From: Paenibacillus plantarum
GTDB taxonomy: Bacteria > Bacillota > Bacilli > Paenibacillales > NBRC-103111
Direction: 5' to 3'
Assembly: GCF_013141695.1 (NCBI RefSeq)
Contig: NZ_WHNY01000015.1
Coordinates: 1-58,049 of the forward strand
DNA: 58,049 nt
Shown in pieces: positions 9,201-19,200 of the stretch; position 1 is the stretch's first letter, and the number at the start of each line of letters is the position of its first letter. The notes below the pieces were generated by a model. It was not told where the DNA came from and did not search any database. It saw only the letters and a list, made by a program, of their open reading frames with translations. Made by a program: the position numbers and the translations under genes.

Positions 9201-10728
9201 CATTGCCCTCATCCAACTTCTGATAACGCTGAATCCAGTCTGCCATGCTGCCTTCAATGCTCTGCACAGCCGGATTGGCTAGAACAGTTGCACTCAGCTC
9301 TTCCCTATCTTTCTCGCGGGCTTGCACGAGGGATCTATGTTCAATGAGTTGCTTGTTTAATAGCTCTAGTTCACTTGAAAGCTCATTCAGAATCGTTTCC
9401 TCTAGATTCAATCGATTCTGATGAGCAGTAACTTCCTGGATAAGCGTCTCTTCTTCAACCTGCCACTCCTGCTCCATCTTGCTGTAAATACTGCGAATTT
9501 GCCCGCCATTCTGGATCCAAGCTTCCCGCAATACATCCTCTTCCTGGGTATGACCGAATTGTTTAAGTTCGCGCTGCACATAGTTCATGCGCTCCTCCGC
9601 AGAGGTCCATTGCTGCCTGTAATCGGCCAAACGCAACGAATAATAGCTCTCTTTCGCGCTCCGTACAAGCTTTTCTTTAAACTCAACGTCGTCCTCGACC
9701 AATTTGAGCTTCGTTTCCAAAACAGATTGCTCTTGCTTTTGCTTTGCAATATGCAGCGATTCCTTCTTCCGCGCCAATCCCTGCATTTGCTCATCGCATG
9801 CTGCCATCATCTGATGCCACTGCGAAAGCTTAGCGGTTTCCTCATTCTTCTGTTCATTGACGAGCAGCCAATAGGCCTTTGTTTCAGCTTGTGCAGCTGC
9901 ATACGCCACTTGTTTCGTATCCATCGTGCCATAGCGGAGCACATACTGGTCCAATTCGATGAGAATTTTTTTATTCTCTTCGATTTTTTCTTTTAATTCT
10001 TTATACTTCTTGAAGCTATCCCTATGCATTTCAAAATTATTCGCAAACTCGCCTTGTTCATATCCGGCCATCGCATCTTCTACCGTTGGGATCAACAAGC
10101 GATCAAACAGCTGGCTCGTCGTTTTGCATTCATCAAAAAAACTCTCCACGCCGCCCTCTGAGCTATTGATCTTCGCAATGCGTTCCCATTCTGAGGCGAT
10201 AATATGGTAATCATTCTCCAATATTTTCTTATATTCTTTCATCGTGGCCGGCAGCTTCGCATTCATTCTTTTTACTGTCATCCCGTGGTAATAATCATGA
10301 ATTTCGCCTCTATCGGCTGCTCGAAGATGACCAGCACTTTCCTTAACAAAAGGAATCCGATCAATGGCATCCGGATCAAGCACTGGATAGTCATACACAT
10401 ACCGATACGAATCAATGCCTGTTGCTGTCAAAAACAAACTTATACTTGTCACGACATATCGCCGAGGACGTTCACTTAGAATCCACTCGATTGCAATGTG
10501 AGCAGGGCCATTTTCCAGACTTAACGTATCCTTGATTTTACGTCCAGCTAGTTCCTCATGCGGTAGAATAGCTTGAATAGCAGACTGGATGAAAACCGTC
10601 TTGCCCCCGCCATTTTCCAATAAAATCGCGCCGTTATGCCCATCAAAATGAAACAATTCGTCGTTATAGCGCTTATTTCCGTCCTCGTAGACGACATTCG
10701 TAAACCGAATTTTAGAGATCGCTGGCAT
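6298..10728 (-). CDS. SMC/MukB-like condensin ATPase (JetC/MksB-like)
   Basis: A 1476-residue SMC-type ATPase, expected to form the DNA-entrapping core of a condensin or Wadjet-like complex. The N-terminal head has a degenerate P-loop, LENGGGKT, with Lys43. Long Gln/Glu/Leu-rich coiled coils fill the middle, with a likely hinge near the centre. The C-terminal head has signature motif SGGEKW (Ser1344) and Walker B VILDNP, where Asp1383 is followed by Asn1384 and not the usual catalytic Glu. The length is close to that of MukB. ATG 10728 is chosen because GGAGGG lies 8 nt before it; it overlaps the upstream gene by 17 nt. No JetD-type nuclease gene follows. Confidence 0.85.
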   Translation of the reverse strand: MPAISKIRFTNVVYEDGNKRYNDELFHFDGHNGAILLENGGGKTVFIQSAIQAILPHEELAGRKIKDTLSLENGPAHIAIEWILSERPRRYVVTSISLFLTATGIDSYRYVYDYPVLDPDAIDRIPFVKESAGHLRAADRGEIHDYYHGMTVKRMNAKLPATMKEYKKILENDYHIIASEWERIAKINSSEGGVESFFDECKTTSQLFDRLLIPTVEDAMAGYEQGEFANNFEMHRDSFKKYKELKEKIEENKKILIELDQYVLRYGTMDTKQVAYAAAQAETKAYWLLVNEQKNEETAKLSQWHQMMAACDEQMQGLARKKESLHIAKQKQEQSVLETKLKLVEDDVEFKEKLVRSAKESYYSLRLADYRQQWTSAEERMNYVQRELKQFGHTQEEDVLREAWIQNGGQIRSIYSKMEQEWQVEEETLIQEVTAHQNRLNLEETILNELSSELELLNKQLIEHRSLVQAREKDREELSATVLANPAVQSIEGSMADWIQRYQKLDEGNVQLVQKNKDLAFGKVESERQLLGVSESLKIAYVERANSEQSLDAFKKVHESILDEIASYRSSWGRLSTVYEKQSSIEERLKEDMEKQLLEKEAYLLKERLAFRYIDDYSSQPTFFADVYVAGLVDKWRNQFDLLETGIQYLQSLKLTERAMTHPLWSVTLITTEGEVALVTNKLRQYAEDMQFPIQVISSQEAARLVGSDTPVATEDSAWVEPQHWRDNVEDTEFVNWKQIISLRGEEVRTARKEKESDLQRTSELQASFSRFLLAYPLEVVQDMERLVGLTREAVRELEGQEDAIRQSIRLVEQTILQHNAVLDEQKVEMVQLGQRIEKGSKYVELGKEIVTLNGAIDQLIEQSDDQQQKLEGRRRSMEQAKIQSESVKGRMNVVKTEKASLQRQDLYIELVDVQPIAANHSLEWLKTERKDLHLKLNHISQGRQQLETELKHAQASRTTLEREMSKLRLEQADLRLNEELAFSVTGEDQMSQLMAELKDHESRLARDKEELGRVDKHYNELATRITLLIEQYRDMHAGEQPMTFTESLSVVDAHVQSEDTRLQQQKSGLQQQYTQIQSQLSKIGDVIDFLNQYKILHGFENPLIQAAIITQEQKSEFPYDRMKGVRQSVTSLTALMKELEAEETSVKKARLHFIDFCRKQIKDVKMREMAEQGVEKKDNYQELTQFQHKMHSRIERVNHVAEETMRTHNQQLEQYIIHVHSHLKLIASELRDIPNKTRVKVEDQWKHIFSFLIPEWDELEAKDHLRKHLEWVLTELEKGHYRDDNDQEVKSTVRKELEKWLDTKQLLQIVLQEKVMKVSCRKVTNENNVTKASFSWEQSNNWSGGEKWSKNMTLFLGLLNYVAEKRQHIQANMKRHRTVILDNPFGKASSDHVLSPVFFIAEQLGFQIIALTAHAEGKFLKDYFPVVFSCRLRHAANGSKLVMTKEKEINQAYFRDHAPISLERLGDVKQMELFI

Positions 10729-11473
10729 GTTCGCTTCCCTCCCCCTCAAACGTATCGCTTTGATATAAAAACTCCAAAATACCGCGGTTATACTCTAGTT
10801 CCATAAAATAACGCTGCACAACCACTTTGGCCTTTTCGGTCAAGGCAATTTCCTGATTGCCAATGTCGGTCACCAGTTCTTGCGCGATGAGAAACTTGCG
10901 GACCGAATCCATGAAGCTAACCCGGCTGATCGTATTCCCGCTTTGCCTCGCCGCCGTCTCCTTGATATCGTCCATGGCACTCCATTTTTCAATCAAAGAT
11001 GTCCAGTTATAGGAGAATTCTTTCTCCATCTCTTTTAATTCCGCTTCCGGATGTGTTTTCAATATCGCTATTCGCTCATTCACAAGCGCTGTCCACTCTT
11101 CAATCCCGATAAAACTTCTCGTGGGCTCCATCGTTTGATAGCTATCATAGAAAGCACCGATAAGCACAATAATGCTTACATACATCAAATAAAGATCCGC
11201 ATTCACAGCGTTCGCCCGCAGAAAGTTGCGTTTAATCACTTCGTTATTCATATGAAAAGGTGATAGCCTTGTCTCCGGAATCATATACAGCTGCTCGCCG
11301 GCAATGATCGTTACGCAATCAACTTCTCGCGCAAATTGATCCACAAGTCCGCGAACCACATCGTCCGCCATATAGGCTTGGAGCCACTCTTTCCCCACCT
11401 CGTTATCACGAGCGAGCAAGGTATAAATTCGAAATGCTTTCATTACTGTTCCATTCTCAAGTCCGATTGTCAT
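10712..11473 (-). CDS. MksE/JetB-like condensin subunit
   Basis: A 253-residue soluble protein lying between the JetA-like and JetC-like genes, overlapping each by 17 nt. That is the gene order and size of MukE/MksE/JetB subunits, which are tandem winged-helix proteins that bridge the kleisin and the SMC heads. Residues about 155-240 (KETAARQSGNTISRVSFMDSVRKFLIAQELV and the part after it) look like a winged-helix segment. GGGGAG precedes the ATG by about 7 nt. Sequence similarity to characterised MksE is too low to claim by eye, so the role comes mostly from context. Confidence 0.7.
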   Translation of the reverse strand: MTIGLENGTVMKAFRIYTLLARDNEVGKEWLQAYMADDVVRGLVDQFAREVDCVTIIAGEQLYMIPETRLSPFHMNNEVIKRNFLRANAVNADLYLMYVSIIVLIGAFYDSYQTMEPTRSFIGIEEWTALVNERIAILKTHPEAELKEMEKEFSYNWTSLIEKWSAMDDIKETAARQSGNTISRVSFMDSVRKFLIAQELVTDIGNQEIALTEKAKVVVQRYFMELEYNRGILEFLYQSDTFEGEGSEHASDL

Positions 11474-12983
11474 CCTGTTCTCCCCATGAAATCAACATAT
11501 TCTGTATGCTAAACCTATCATTCACTTTGATGATGTCCTGTTGTTCAATCACGACCAAACAGCGGCTTCCCAGAAGCGCATACATATCTTCCAGCAACGT
11601 CGCCTGCTCCTCATTCTGCTGCTGATCCTCATCCACCGCCCGAAGGGGGCTTCTTTGATGCAAATAAATCCAAAAATCGTAAAAAGCTCTCTCGCCAAGC
11701 AATTTCGCATGTTCAGGCACTTCGAATTGTTGGATAAAAGAGTTCAATTCGACGTGTCCCTGCTCCTCCATCATTTGCAAAAGCTGTTCCATCAGAATCT
11801 TATATAACTTTCTCTGCATAGTCTGGTATCGATATTCGTCGCTGTCTCCACCAATTACTAGAAACGTGTCATCCCGCTCCTGCCCGCTGCTGTCTTCCAG
11901 CAAATTTTGCTCAGACCACACCGTCAGAAGCGACCACATCTTCGTCTCTTGAATCGGTAAGAACGGCGCTATCACACCCTTCATTGTCTCCAATGGCAGC
12001 GGCGTACTAAAAATAAGCGAAGCAATATCCTGATCAAAATTAAAGGAATCTAGTCCTGTATAATATAAAGATTCTTGCGCTGCGCCCAGAGCATGTGATT
12101 TGAGCACCATACTCTGGTGAAAAAGAACAGAATGCTCGCCATGCACCTTCTCAAGCTCATTGGATATCCGTAAAATTAACTCATAAGGCCGTTGATCAGC
12201 CTGTCTAACGGTCTGAGCCTGAACACGATCCTTCGTCTCTTTCACGAATTGTCGTAATTCTTCAAACTCCTCATTCTCCATTTGCAAGCGCAAATAAATA
12301 TCTTCCAGCAGACCTTTATATCGTCCGAATGTTTCCTCCGATACAATATTTCTTTTCAGCTCATGCTCCAGCTTGACCATCCGCTCCTGCAGAGCTTCCA
12401 CGTCGATCCGCATTTCATTGATTTGTCGCAGAGCTCCTTCGAATTCACCCTTCTCAAGTTGCTTACGAAGTACCAGCTGATGAATCGATAATTGAAATTC
12501 CGTATAAAATTCCTTGGTCGCAAAAATAAGCTCCAACCCATCTTCGTCGAGCGTGTAGTACTGCGTATTCGTTTTTAAGTCGAAGGCATTCGCTTTCAGA
12601 ATTGAAACATAGATATGCTCCGTCTGACCCGATTCCCAGTTCATAAACGTAAAATCCCGTTTCTTCCCTGTCGTTGGACGAAACACTTGCGTGATCTGCC
12701 TAGCCAGATCCTCAAATCCGACATCGTCTAGATCAATGAAGATCCCCGTCACTTTCAAAAGAAACTCGGCTAAGTCTCTGACGCCCGCCTTATTATTTCG
12801 CATCAACTTCTGCTCGAAGAAGTAAAGCAGCGAGAGCAGCCCAAGTTCCATAAAATCGATTGGTTTGTTTTGTCGATCTGTTTGCCGCTTTCTCTGAAGC
12901 TCATAGAGCGGATCAAAAAGTGCCAACTTGGTCATCCGTTCCCGAAATCCGGAAATCACCTGACCAATTTCTACGTAGTCCAT
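11457..12983 (-). CDS. Kleisin-like subunit, JetA/MksF family
   Basis: A 508-residue first gene of the SMC operon. It fits the JetA/MksF group: a helical N-terminal region (FFEQKLMRNNKAGVRDLAEFLLKV), a heptad-rich middle (about 190-270), and a C-terminal helical/winged-helix part that would touch the SMC head. In characterised systems this subunit closes the SMC ring. ATG 12983 is chosen over a TTG eight codons upstream because GGAGG sits 8 nt before it, inside the longer frame. The last 17 nt overlap the jetB-like start, so the three subunits are probably made at linked rates. Confidence 0.75.
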   Translation of the reverse strand: MDYVEIGQVISGFRERMTKLALFDPLYELQRKRQTDRQNKPIDFMELGLLSLLYFFEQKLMRNNKAGVRDLAEFLLKVTGIFIDLDDVGFEDLARQITQVFRPTTGKKRDFTFMNWESGQTEHIYVSILKANAFDLKTNTQYYTLDEDGLELIFATKEFYTEFQLSIHQLVLRKQLEKGEFEGALRQINEMRIDVEALQERMVKLEHELKRNIVSEETFGRYKGLLEDIYLRLQMENEEFEELRQFVKETKDRVQAQTVRQADQRPYELILRISNELEKVHGEHSVLFHQSMVLKSHALGAAQESLYYTGLDSFNFDQDIASLIFSTPLPLETMKGVIAPFLPIQETKMWSLLTVWSEQNLLEDSSGQERDDTFLVIGGDSDEYRYQTMQRKLYKILMEQLLQMMEEQGHVELNSFIQQFEVPEHAKLLGERAFYDFWIYLHQRSPLRAVDEDQQQNEEQATLLEDMYALLGSRCLVVIEQQDIIKVNDRFSIQNMLISWGEQDDNRT

Positions 12984-13122
12984 GCTGTGTGCCTCCAAAT
13001 CTTGCAAAGCTCGTATGTAGGTAATATTTCTTGGGGAAAATAGCCGCCCATTGCTCCACCTTACATCATAACCTATTGTGATCGTTCAAACCATTAGTCT
13101 TCGCCGCATTCCAGAAGATACT

Positions 13123-13177
13123 AAAAAAGTCTGCCTGATCTTCCATGCGCAGTCGCAGGAGATTAGACAGACTTTTA
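13123..13177 (-). terminator. Terminator repeat family D, copy 2
   Basis: Hairpin with arms AAAAAGTCTG / CAGACTTTTA and inner GATCTTCC / GGAGATT, placed 26 nt after the stop codon of the large SLH gene on the minus strand. It is almost identical to the copies at 5932 and 21650. Confidence 0.8.
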
Positions 13178-13203
13178 TTTTAGATGATACGTTGAGTATT
13201 ACA

Positions 13204-16200
13204 TCACTTCTTTAAAGCTAACGCCCTCAAGATGACAGTTGCTGCCTCCGCTCGAGTTGCTTTCCCTTTTGGTTTTACTGTACCATCCTCGTAACCATTC
13301 ATTAATCCCTTCGAATTAGCAGCAGAAATCGCTTCTATTGCCCAATCAGAAATCTCTGAACGATCCGTAAAGGTAGATACTTCTGCCACCAAACTAATTT
13401 GAGCGGCACGAACGATGATTGCGGCCATCTGCTCACGGCTAATCGTATCATCAGGACCAAAAGCCGTATCGCTATAACCATTAATAATACCCTGTGATGC
13501 GGCAGTAGCTATTGCGTTTTTCGCCCAATGATTACTTGTATCCGCAAATATCTTGCCCATTTGTTCTTTGAGATTAAAAGCTTTTACAATGATCGAAACG
13601 AATTCAGCTCTAGTAATGTTAGTATCCGGTTTAAACGTTCCATCTGGGTATCCATGAATAGATCCCTTCTGAACCAACTCTAGAATGCTTTTTTCCGCCC
13701 AGTGACCCTTCGTGTCAGAAAGTGCAATAGGGGTACTTGGTTTAGCAGAAGCTAGGACCGCGAACTTCGTAAAATGATTCACAGAACCAGTTACCGTAGC
13801 GCCACTGCTATCTAACTGCGGATTCTCTAACTGAATCCATTTTTTTGTTTCTTCATTTAACCAATAAATACTAACTAAGGATTGACTCGTGTCAACTTTG
13901 TTTTTATCAAAAGGCAACGTAATTTGTACCGATTTACTGAACTCACCAGCGAAATCTTTCGTAATATCGAAGACATCACTAATCAGCTTCAATGATGAAT
14001 CCATTGCTAAGCTGGACGTATCCACTACTTTATTCACAGTTACTTTGAAGTTACTAACGTTGCCATTAACAGAACCAGCCGGAACAGCAATTTTAGCCCC
14101 GTTAAGGGTTACTGTACCACCATTCGTTGCATAAATGATAGCTGTATTCGGTGAAAGTTCTGCTCCACCGCCACCCCCAGTAGGAGTCGTTGTATCTACC
14201 GAAGTGTAACTAACAAATTGGGTGAAATGTTTAGTCCAAATAACAAGGTCGCTGCCAACATTCATTTTAGCTTCGCCACCATCTGGCAGTAAATTAGCAG
14301 TTGTCTGATTATCGGCAGTAAGTGTAGTGGTTATTTCATGAAACACACCATCTCTTACATAACCAGCTGATTTACCTGCTTGACCTGGAACAACAAGGCG
14401 TACTGCTTTATTAAAGGTTAGCATTACACCTGGTGCTCCGACTTCAATAACAGAGTTCACATTTGCATGGCTAACAGATACACTGCTATTGCTTTGGACT
14501 TCTGGAAGTCTAATTTTCCCATCCCAGTTATCCGGAGCTGTAATTATAGTGCTATCAGGAATAGCAACACTTACATTCCCACCCAATGATGTACTTACTG
14601 TATTAACTTCTAAGAATGGGAGCGTAGCCGTTCTAGTCGTTCCATCCGTCGTAGTGGGAACTGAAATTTTGACGTCTGTTATACCTGAACCAACGTTAAT
14701 GGTCAAAGGTTCATTAGTAACAGCGATTGTTGAACTAGAAACAGCGGTTTCGGTTCTTATCTTCGATAACTCCTGCGTATTCCGAACGCGAATTCGAGTG
14801 CCTTCTGTATTTTTACTTGCTAATCCTACAGCTTCAAGTGCATCGCCGACAACAAGACTCGGAACTGACCCGCTTTGATTCACAATATAGCCGTCCGTAA
14901 ACACAAGAACAGGTCCAGTTCCATCATTAATTACATAAGAATTATCATCAAATTTGGAGACTACTCTTCCTCTAACCTTCACTAGCAGTCCTTGATTTTG
15001 TTCTAAGGTAGCCTGACCTGTTGTTAACATCTGAGGCGTAATCGGATTCGTGTGCCCTGTTTTAATAACATCTAGGTTGAATGCACCGAAGTCCAATTCT
15101 TTATTATTTTCAAAAGTTTTCATTTGCCCGTAAATTCTTACGGTATCACCTTCAACCAAAGTGTTCTCCGGCAGTTCCTTAAAGGCCATTATCCCGCCAG
15201 TCGCATCCTGAACATAGAAGGCATCGAAGAATACGTTCGAGCCTGTAACTACAGTACCTTCAATAATTAATGAGGTTCCATCCGCTTTCGTACGAGCATT
15301 CGCAATGGTATCTACTTGTGTATCTCGATGAGCTAACCAATTAATCGCATTTAAGCCCAGTTCATTATTGCCTTTAGGATTATAGGATTCGTCCATTTGC
15401 TTGTCATTAAAAGTATTCATCCCAGAGACGATAATTCTGCCGTTTCCAACCTGTTCAGAAGCAATAGCCGGAATAGCTGAACCGCCGCTGCCATCATCCG
15501 TTGTATCGTAGGAATAACCACCACTGCCGATGTTATTCTGGAACGTTGTTTCATTCCCTTTAACTAACACAGTCACTTTATCGGTGTCTATGAGCGCGAT
15601 ATGACCGACTTTCTCAAGACTTGCCCCACTGTAATACTCTACAGTCAGTGCCCGATCCGTTATATAATTTTTAACGATTCCAGGATGTAGACGCACTGTA
15701 AATGTATTAGTGCCAATAGGTGGTGTCCAGAAGTTCCCATCTAGACTAGTATCAAAAATGCCATCATTACTTACTTGGATGGTCGATCCAATCTGTTGCA
15801 GCAAGTTGTTGCTAATGGCAGGATTGGCACTGTTATTGCTTTTCTCTGTTAGTAAGAGAGATCCACCTGCTTGCACAAATGCAGCTATCGCTGCACTTTC
15901 ATCCGCAGTTAACGCAACGCTTGGATGAGTAAACATCAGCACTTTCACATCACTTAGTGATGAAGAAGTAATTGCAGTCGTATTCTCAACGACCGTATAA
16001 CCTTCTTGTTGCAGCTGTTTTGTGAAGCTTTTCAAATTATCCTTGTAAGTACCAGCATCGAGTGTTGTATTCTCATTTTTGTGAGAAGCATCAATCATTA
16101 CTTTAATACCTAGCGAAGGCTTAATCTTCACAGCTTGGACGAATTGATTATCGGCCGGTGAATCACCTGGAGGCGCATCAAGAACAGCAATTAATGTATG

Positions 16201-19200
16201 ATCACCCTCCATAGGTGCAGCCCATGTCACCCTAGCCGTTGCCGTTCCTTTAGATGATATCAAAGCAACTGAAGTATTACCTATCAAGTGCGCATCATCT
16301 ACCGCGTCATAGTAAAAATGGACATTCAAGTTGGTTAAATCTTGCGATCCTAAGTTAGTGAGACCTGCTTCCAATGTAGCCGGGCTTCCACCAACTATAC
16401 TGTCGCCTACCACATTGATCCCGCTAATCTTCACATCCGTTGTGACAACTTGAGACCAGATTGGAGCTGAGTAAATACGTTCGCCGTCCATTTGCGTTAC
16501 TTTTACCACAAACCATTGTTGGCCGCCAGTGATATCTACAGTTGGATTCCAAGTAAAATCAGCTGACATCGGTGAAATGGATTGTACCACTTTGTTACCA
16601 TTCGTAATCAACTCTACTTTGGCAACACGATCATCCGACTTATAGGAACTGCTAAGGTAATTATATTCTGGCATCGTCTTCACTTCTTTAACAGGATCCT
16701 TACCGGAAACGGAGAAGTTTAAGGTGCTTCCCTTGACTGTTGCACCCATGTAACTGCCATTAGCAAGGAAATCCAAGCTAAAATTCGGATCTTCACTCAT
16801 GTATACGCGCATGTTACGCATGGATTGCAGCAAAGACTCTTGAGATAGATCGTTAGCTACGATTACGGTTCTAGCGTTCGTTTGACCCCAAGTACCGTCA
16901 TGATTATCCTCGCCATAGGTCGGTGCGACATGCCATCCGAGATCCAATGCGCTAAAGAACTTCCCTTCCGCATTCGCGTAAGCATAGTGACCTGAACCAT
17001 TGCCTACTTCCAACATGGTAAACAATTTATCCACATTGCGATCGTAAGGCATGAAATTGTTAAAAGCATTAGCCGACATATCCGGGTGATTGAATTGTGC
17101 AACCACATCATCGTAAGTCAGCACCCATGCATAATATTTACTTAAATCTTGGTATTGACCTGCATTCATCTTCCGATCAATGAAGTTCTCTGTTCCAAAA
17201 ACATTCGAATGTCCCCAAGTCGTTGAGGTCATTTCAAAAGCAGGGAATACAACAAAATTATTATTTTGCGTATACTGTGTCGCCAAATTCTTCGTTAACT
17301 TCCAATCCGCTCCACCCGTACGTTCAGGTGAGCCTTTGTGGTCTACGGTGTCTTGACCTACTAATGCTGCATCAATGTCATGTGAATGATCGGAAAAAGC
17401 GAAGTAATCATAATTATGCGCTTTAGCTGCTAGTAAAGCTTGTTCTGGTGTACCTGAAGCATCGTGAGAGATATCGGTATGATTATGTGTTGTGCCACGA
17501 TAATGATTTCCTCCGGTAAACACGGGAACTACGGAGAAAGACCATGTATACGTGCCAGCATTTCCTTTCATATCCTTCACATTTACGATTACGGTATGAT
17601 CAGCAATAGCCAAATCTGAACTGATTTGCAACTGAATTTGCTCGTCTGTAGTTGTAGCTTGCACGGATTGCCCATCCAGAGTTACAGCTAGCGTAGTTAA
17701 ATCAAGACCGCTTGGTTCAACATATTGAACAGAGATTAATGGCTGTCTATCCTCCGTCTTCGTACCTTGAATCGGTGTTTCATCCATAAATTGCGGCGCA
17801 AACGTATCCGCTACTACCGAAACCACATTAGGCGTCGTCGGTGAGCCAGACTGTTTCGTAGTTGTTGCGTCTTTAGCTTCAATGTAGTAGTCAAAAGTAC
17901 TTCCCGCAGGCACCAATGCTGCCGGTAAAGTTACGCTATAGGAACTTTGATCTGTTGAAGTCATAGGTAAAGCTGAATACGTAGTACCACCAGTTGCTCG
18001 GTAATAGATTACAACGGAATTTGCATTTTTGGCCGTTGCAATGAGTTTGATATCCGTATTGATATAGGCTTGGGTCGCTGGCTGGTGAGAAAGCGTAAGT
18101 TCTTTAATCTCCGTCACATCCGCTACCGATCTTGGGAATACCTGGTATCCACTATTGTAGGGGGAACTGGAGTCATACTGACTGAAGATTCCCGTAAATG
18201 TATACGTAGAATCCTTTTGTATGTTTGTTGTCGTATTGATGCCACTTGCAGTCGTTACCCTTAGGGTAATGGTTTTGCCTGCTGCATCTGCTACAGTTAT
18301 GTTATATCCATTACCTGAGATAGCAGGAATGTCAGTAACTTTACCTGTAAATTTAACTAGAGATCCTTCAAGCGGCTCAGCTTTCGTATTATCAATTAAA
18401 TCAACAATTGTAGCATCTTTAGGAAGCGGCAGGGAACCCGTTCCCTTCTTAACTACTGAAGTAGGCGTAATTTCTGTCAAACCGTTATAGAATTGAACAG
18501 CGCCTGTAACCATGACTACATCGCCTTGAGCAACAGTCACACCACTAGGAAGAGCTCCAAATACAGCTATGCCTCCCGTGTCGTCTTGCATATAAAAGGT
18601 GTTAGCTGCTGTTACCTCATTATTGCCAATAACAACACCTTGTATGGTAAAAATCTGATTAATTTTATCAGACTTTCCATTGTTGTCATTCGTCCGCAAA
18701 CTGCTAATCGGCGTAACTACCGTAGTATCAGCTTTCGTAATCTTCGTGACAGAACCTTCCAAGCTAATACCATAGGCACCAGATGTTAACTGTGATACAT
18801 AGACGTCATCGGTTCCAGCATTAAATGTAAATGTGAACGAGCCGTCCGCAGCTGAAACAACATAATCTTTGCCATCCGTAGTTGTTGTAAAGCGATTGCC
18901 TGCTGCAGCAAGGTTATACACATAAACCTTTGAGTTCGCTGCCGCTGCACCAGGTGTGCCCCCAGAACCAGTAACTTTACCCACATGCGTGGTTGGATCA
19001 ACAAAATAACTCAGTTTGCTAGCGTTTAATCCAGCGCTTTCCGCAGCCAAATTAATCATAACTGCGCTGCTTTCTGTTTTACCTGTTTCTTTGGTCGTCA
19101 TATAGACTTGCGTCTTGTTTGCTGTATTATCAAAGGTTAAATTAAATTCACCATTACCATCTGCATACACTGCATTTGTGACTGCTACGCTTGCGGTATC

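Noticed and set aside
9421..9996. 191-codon + strand frame inside the SMC-like gene
   Set aside because: Antisense shadow of a well-supported coiled-coil gene; composition is Leu/Phe/His-rich as expected from reversed Gln/Glu codons, and no ribosome-binding site was seen.
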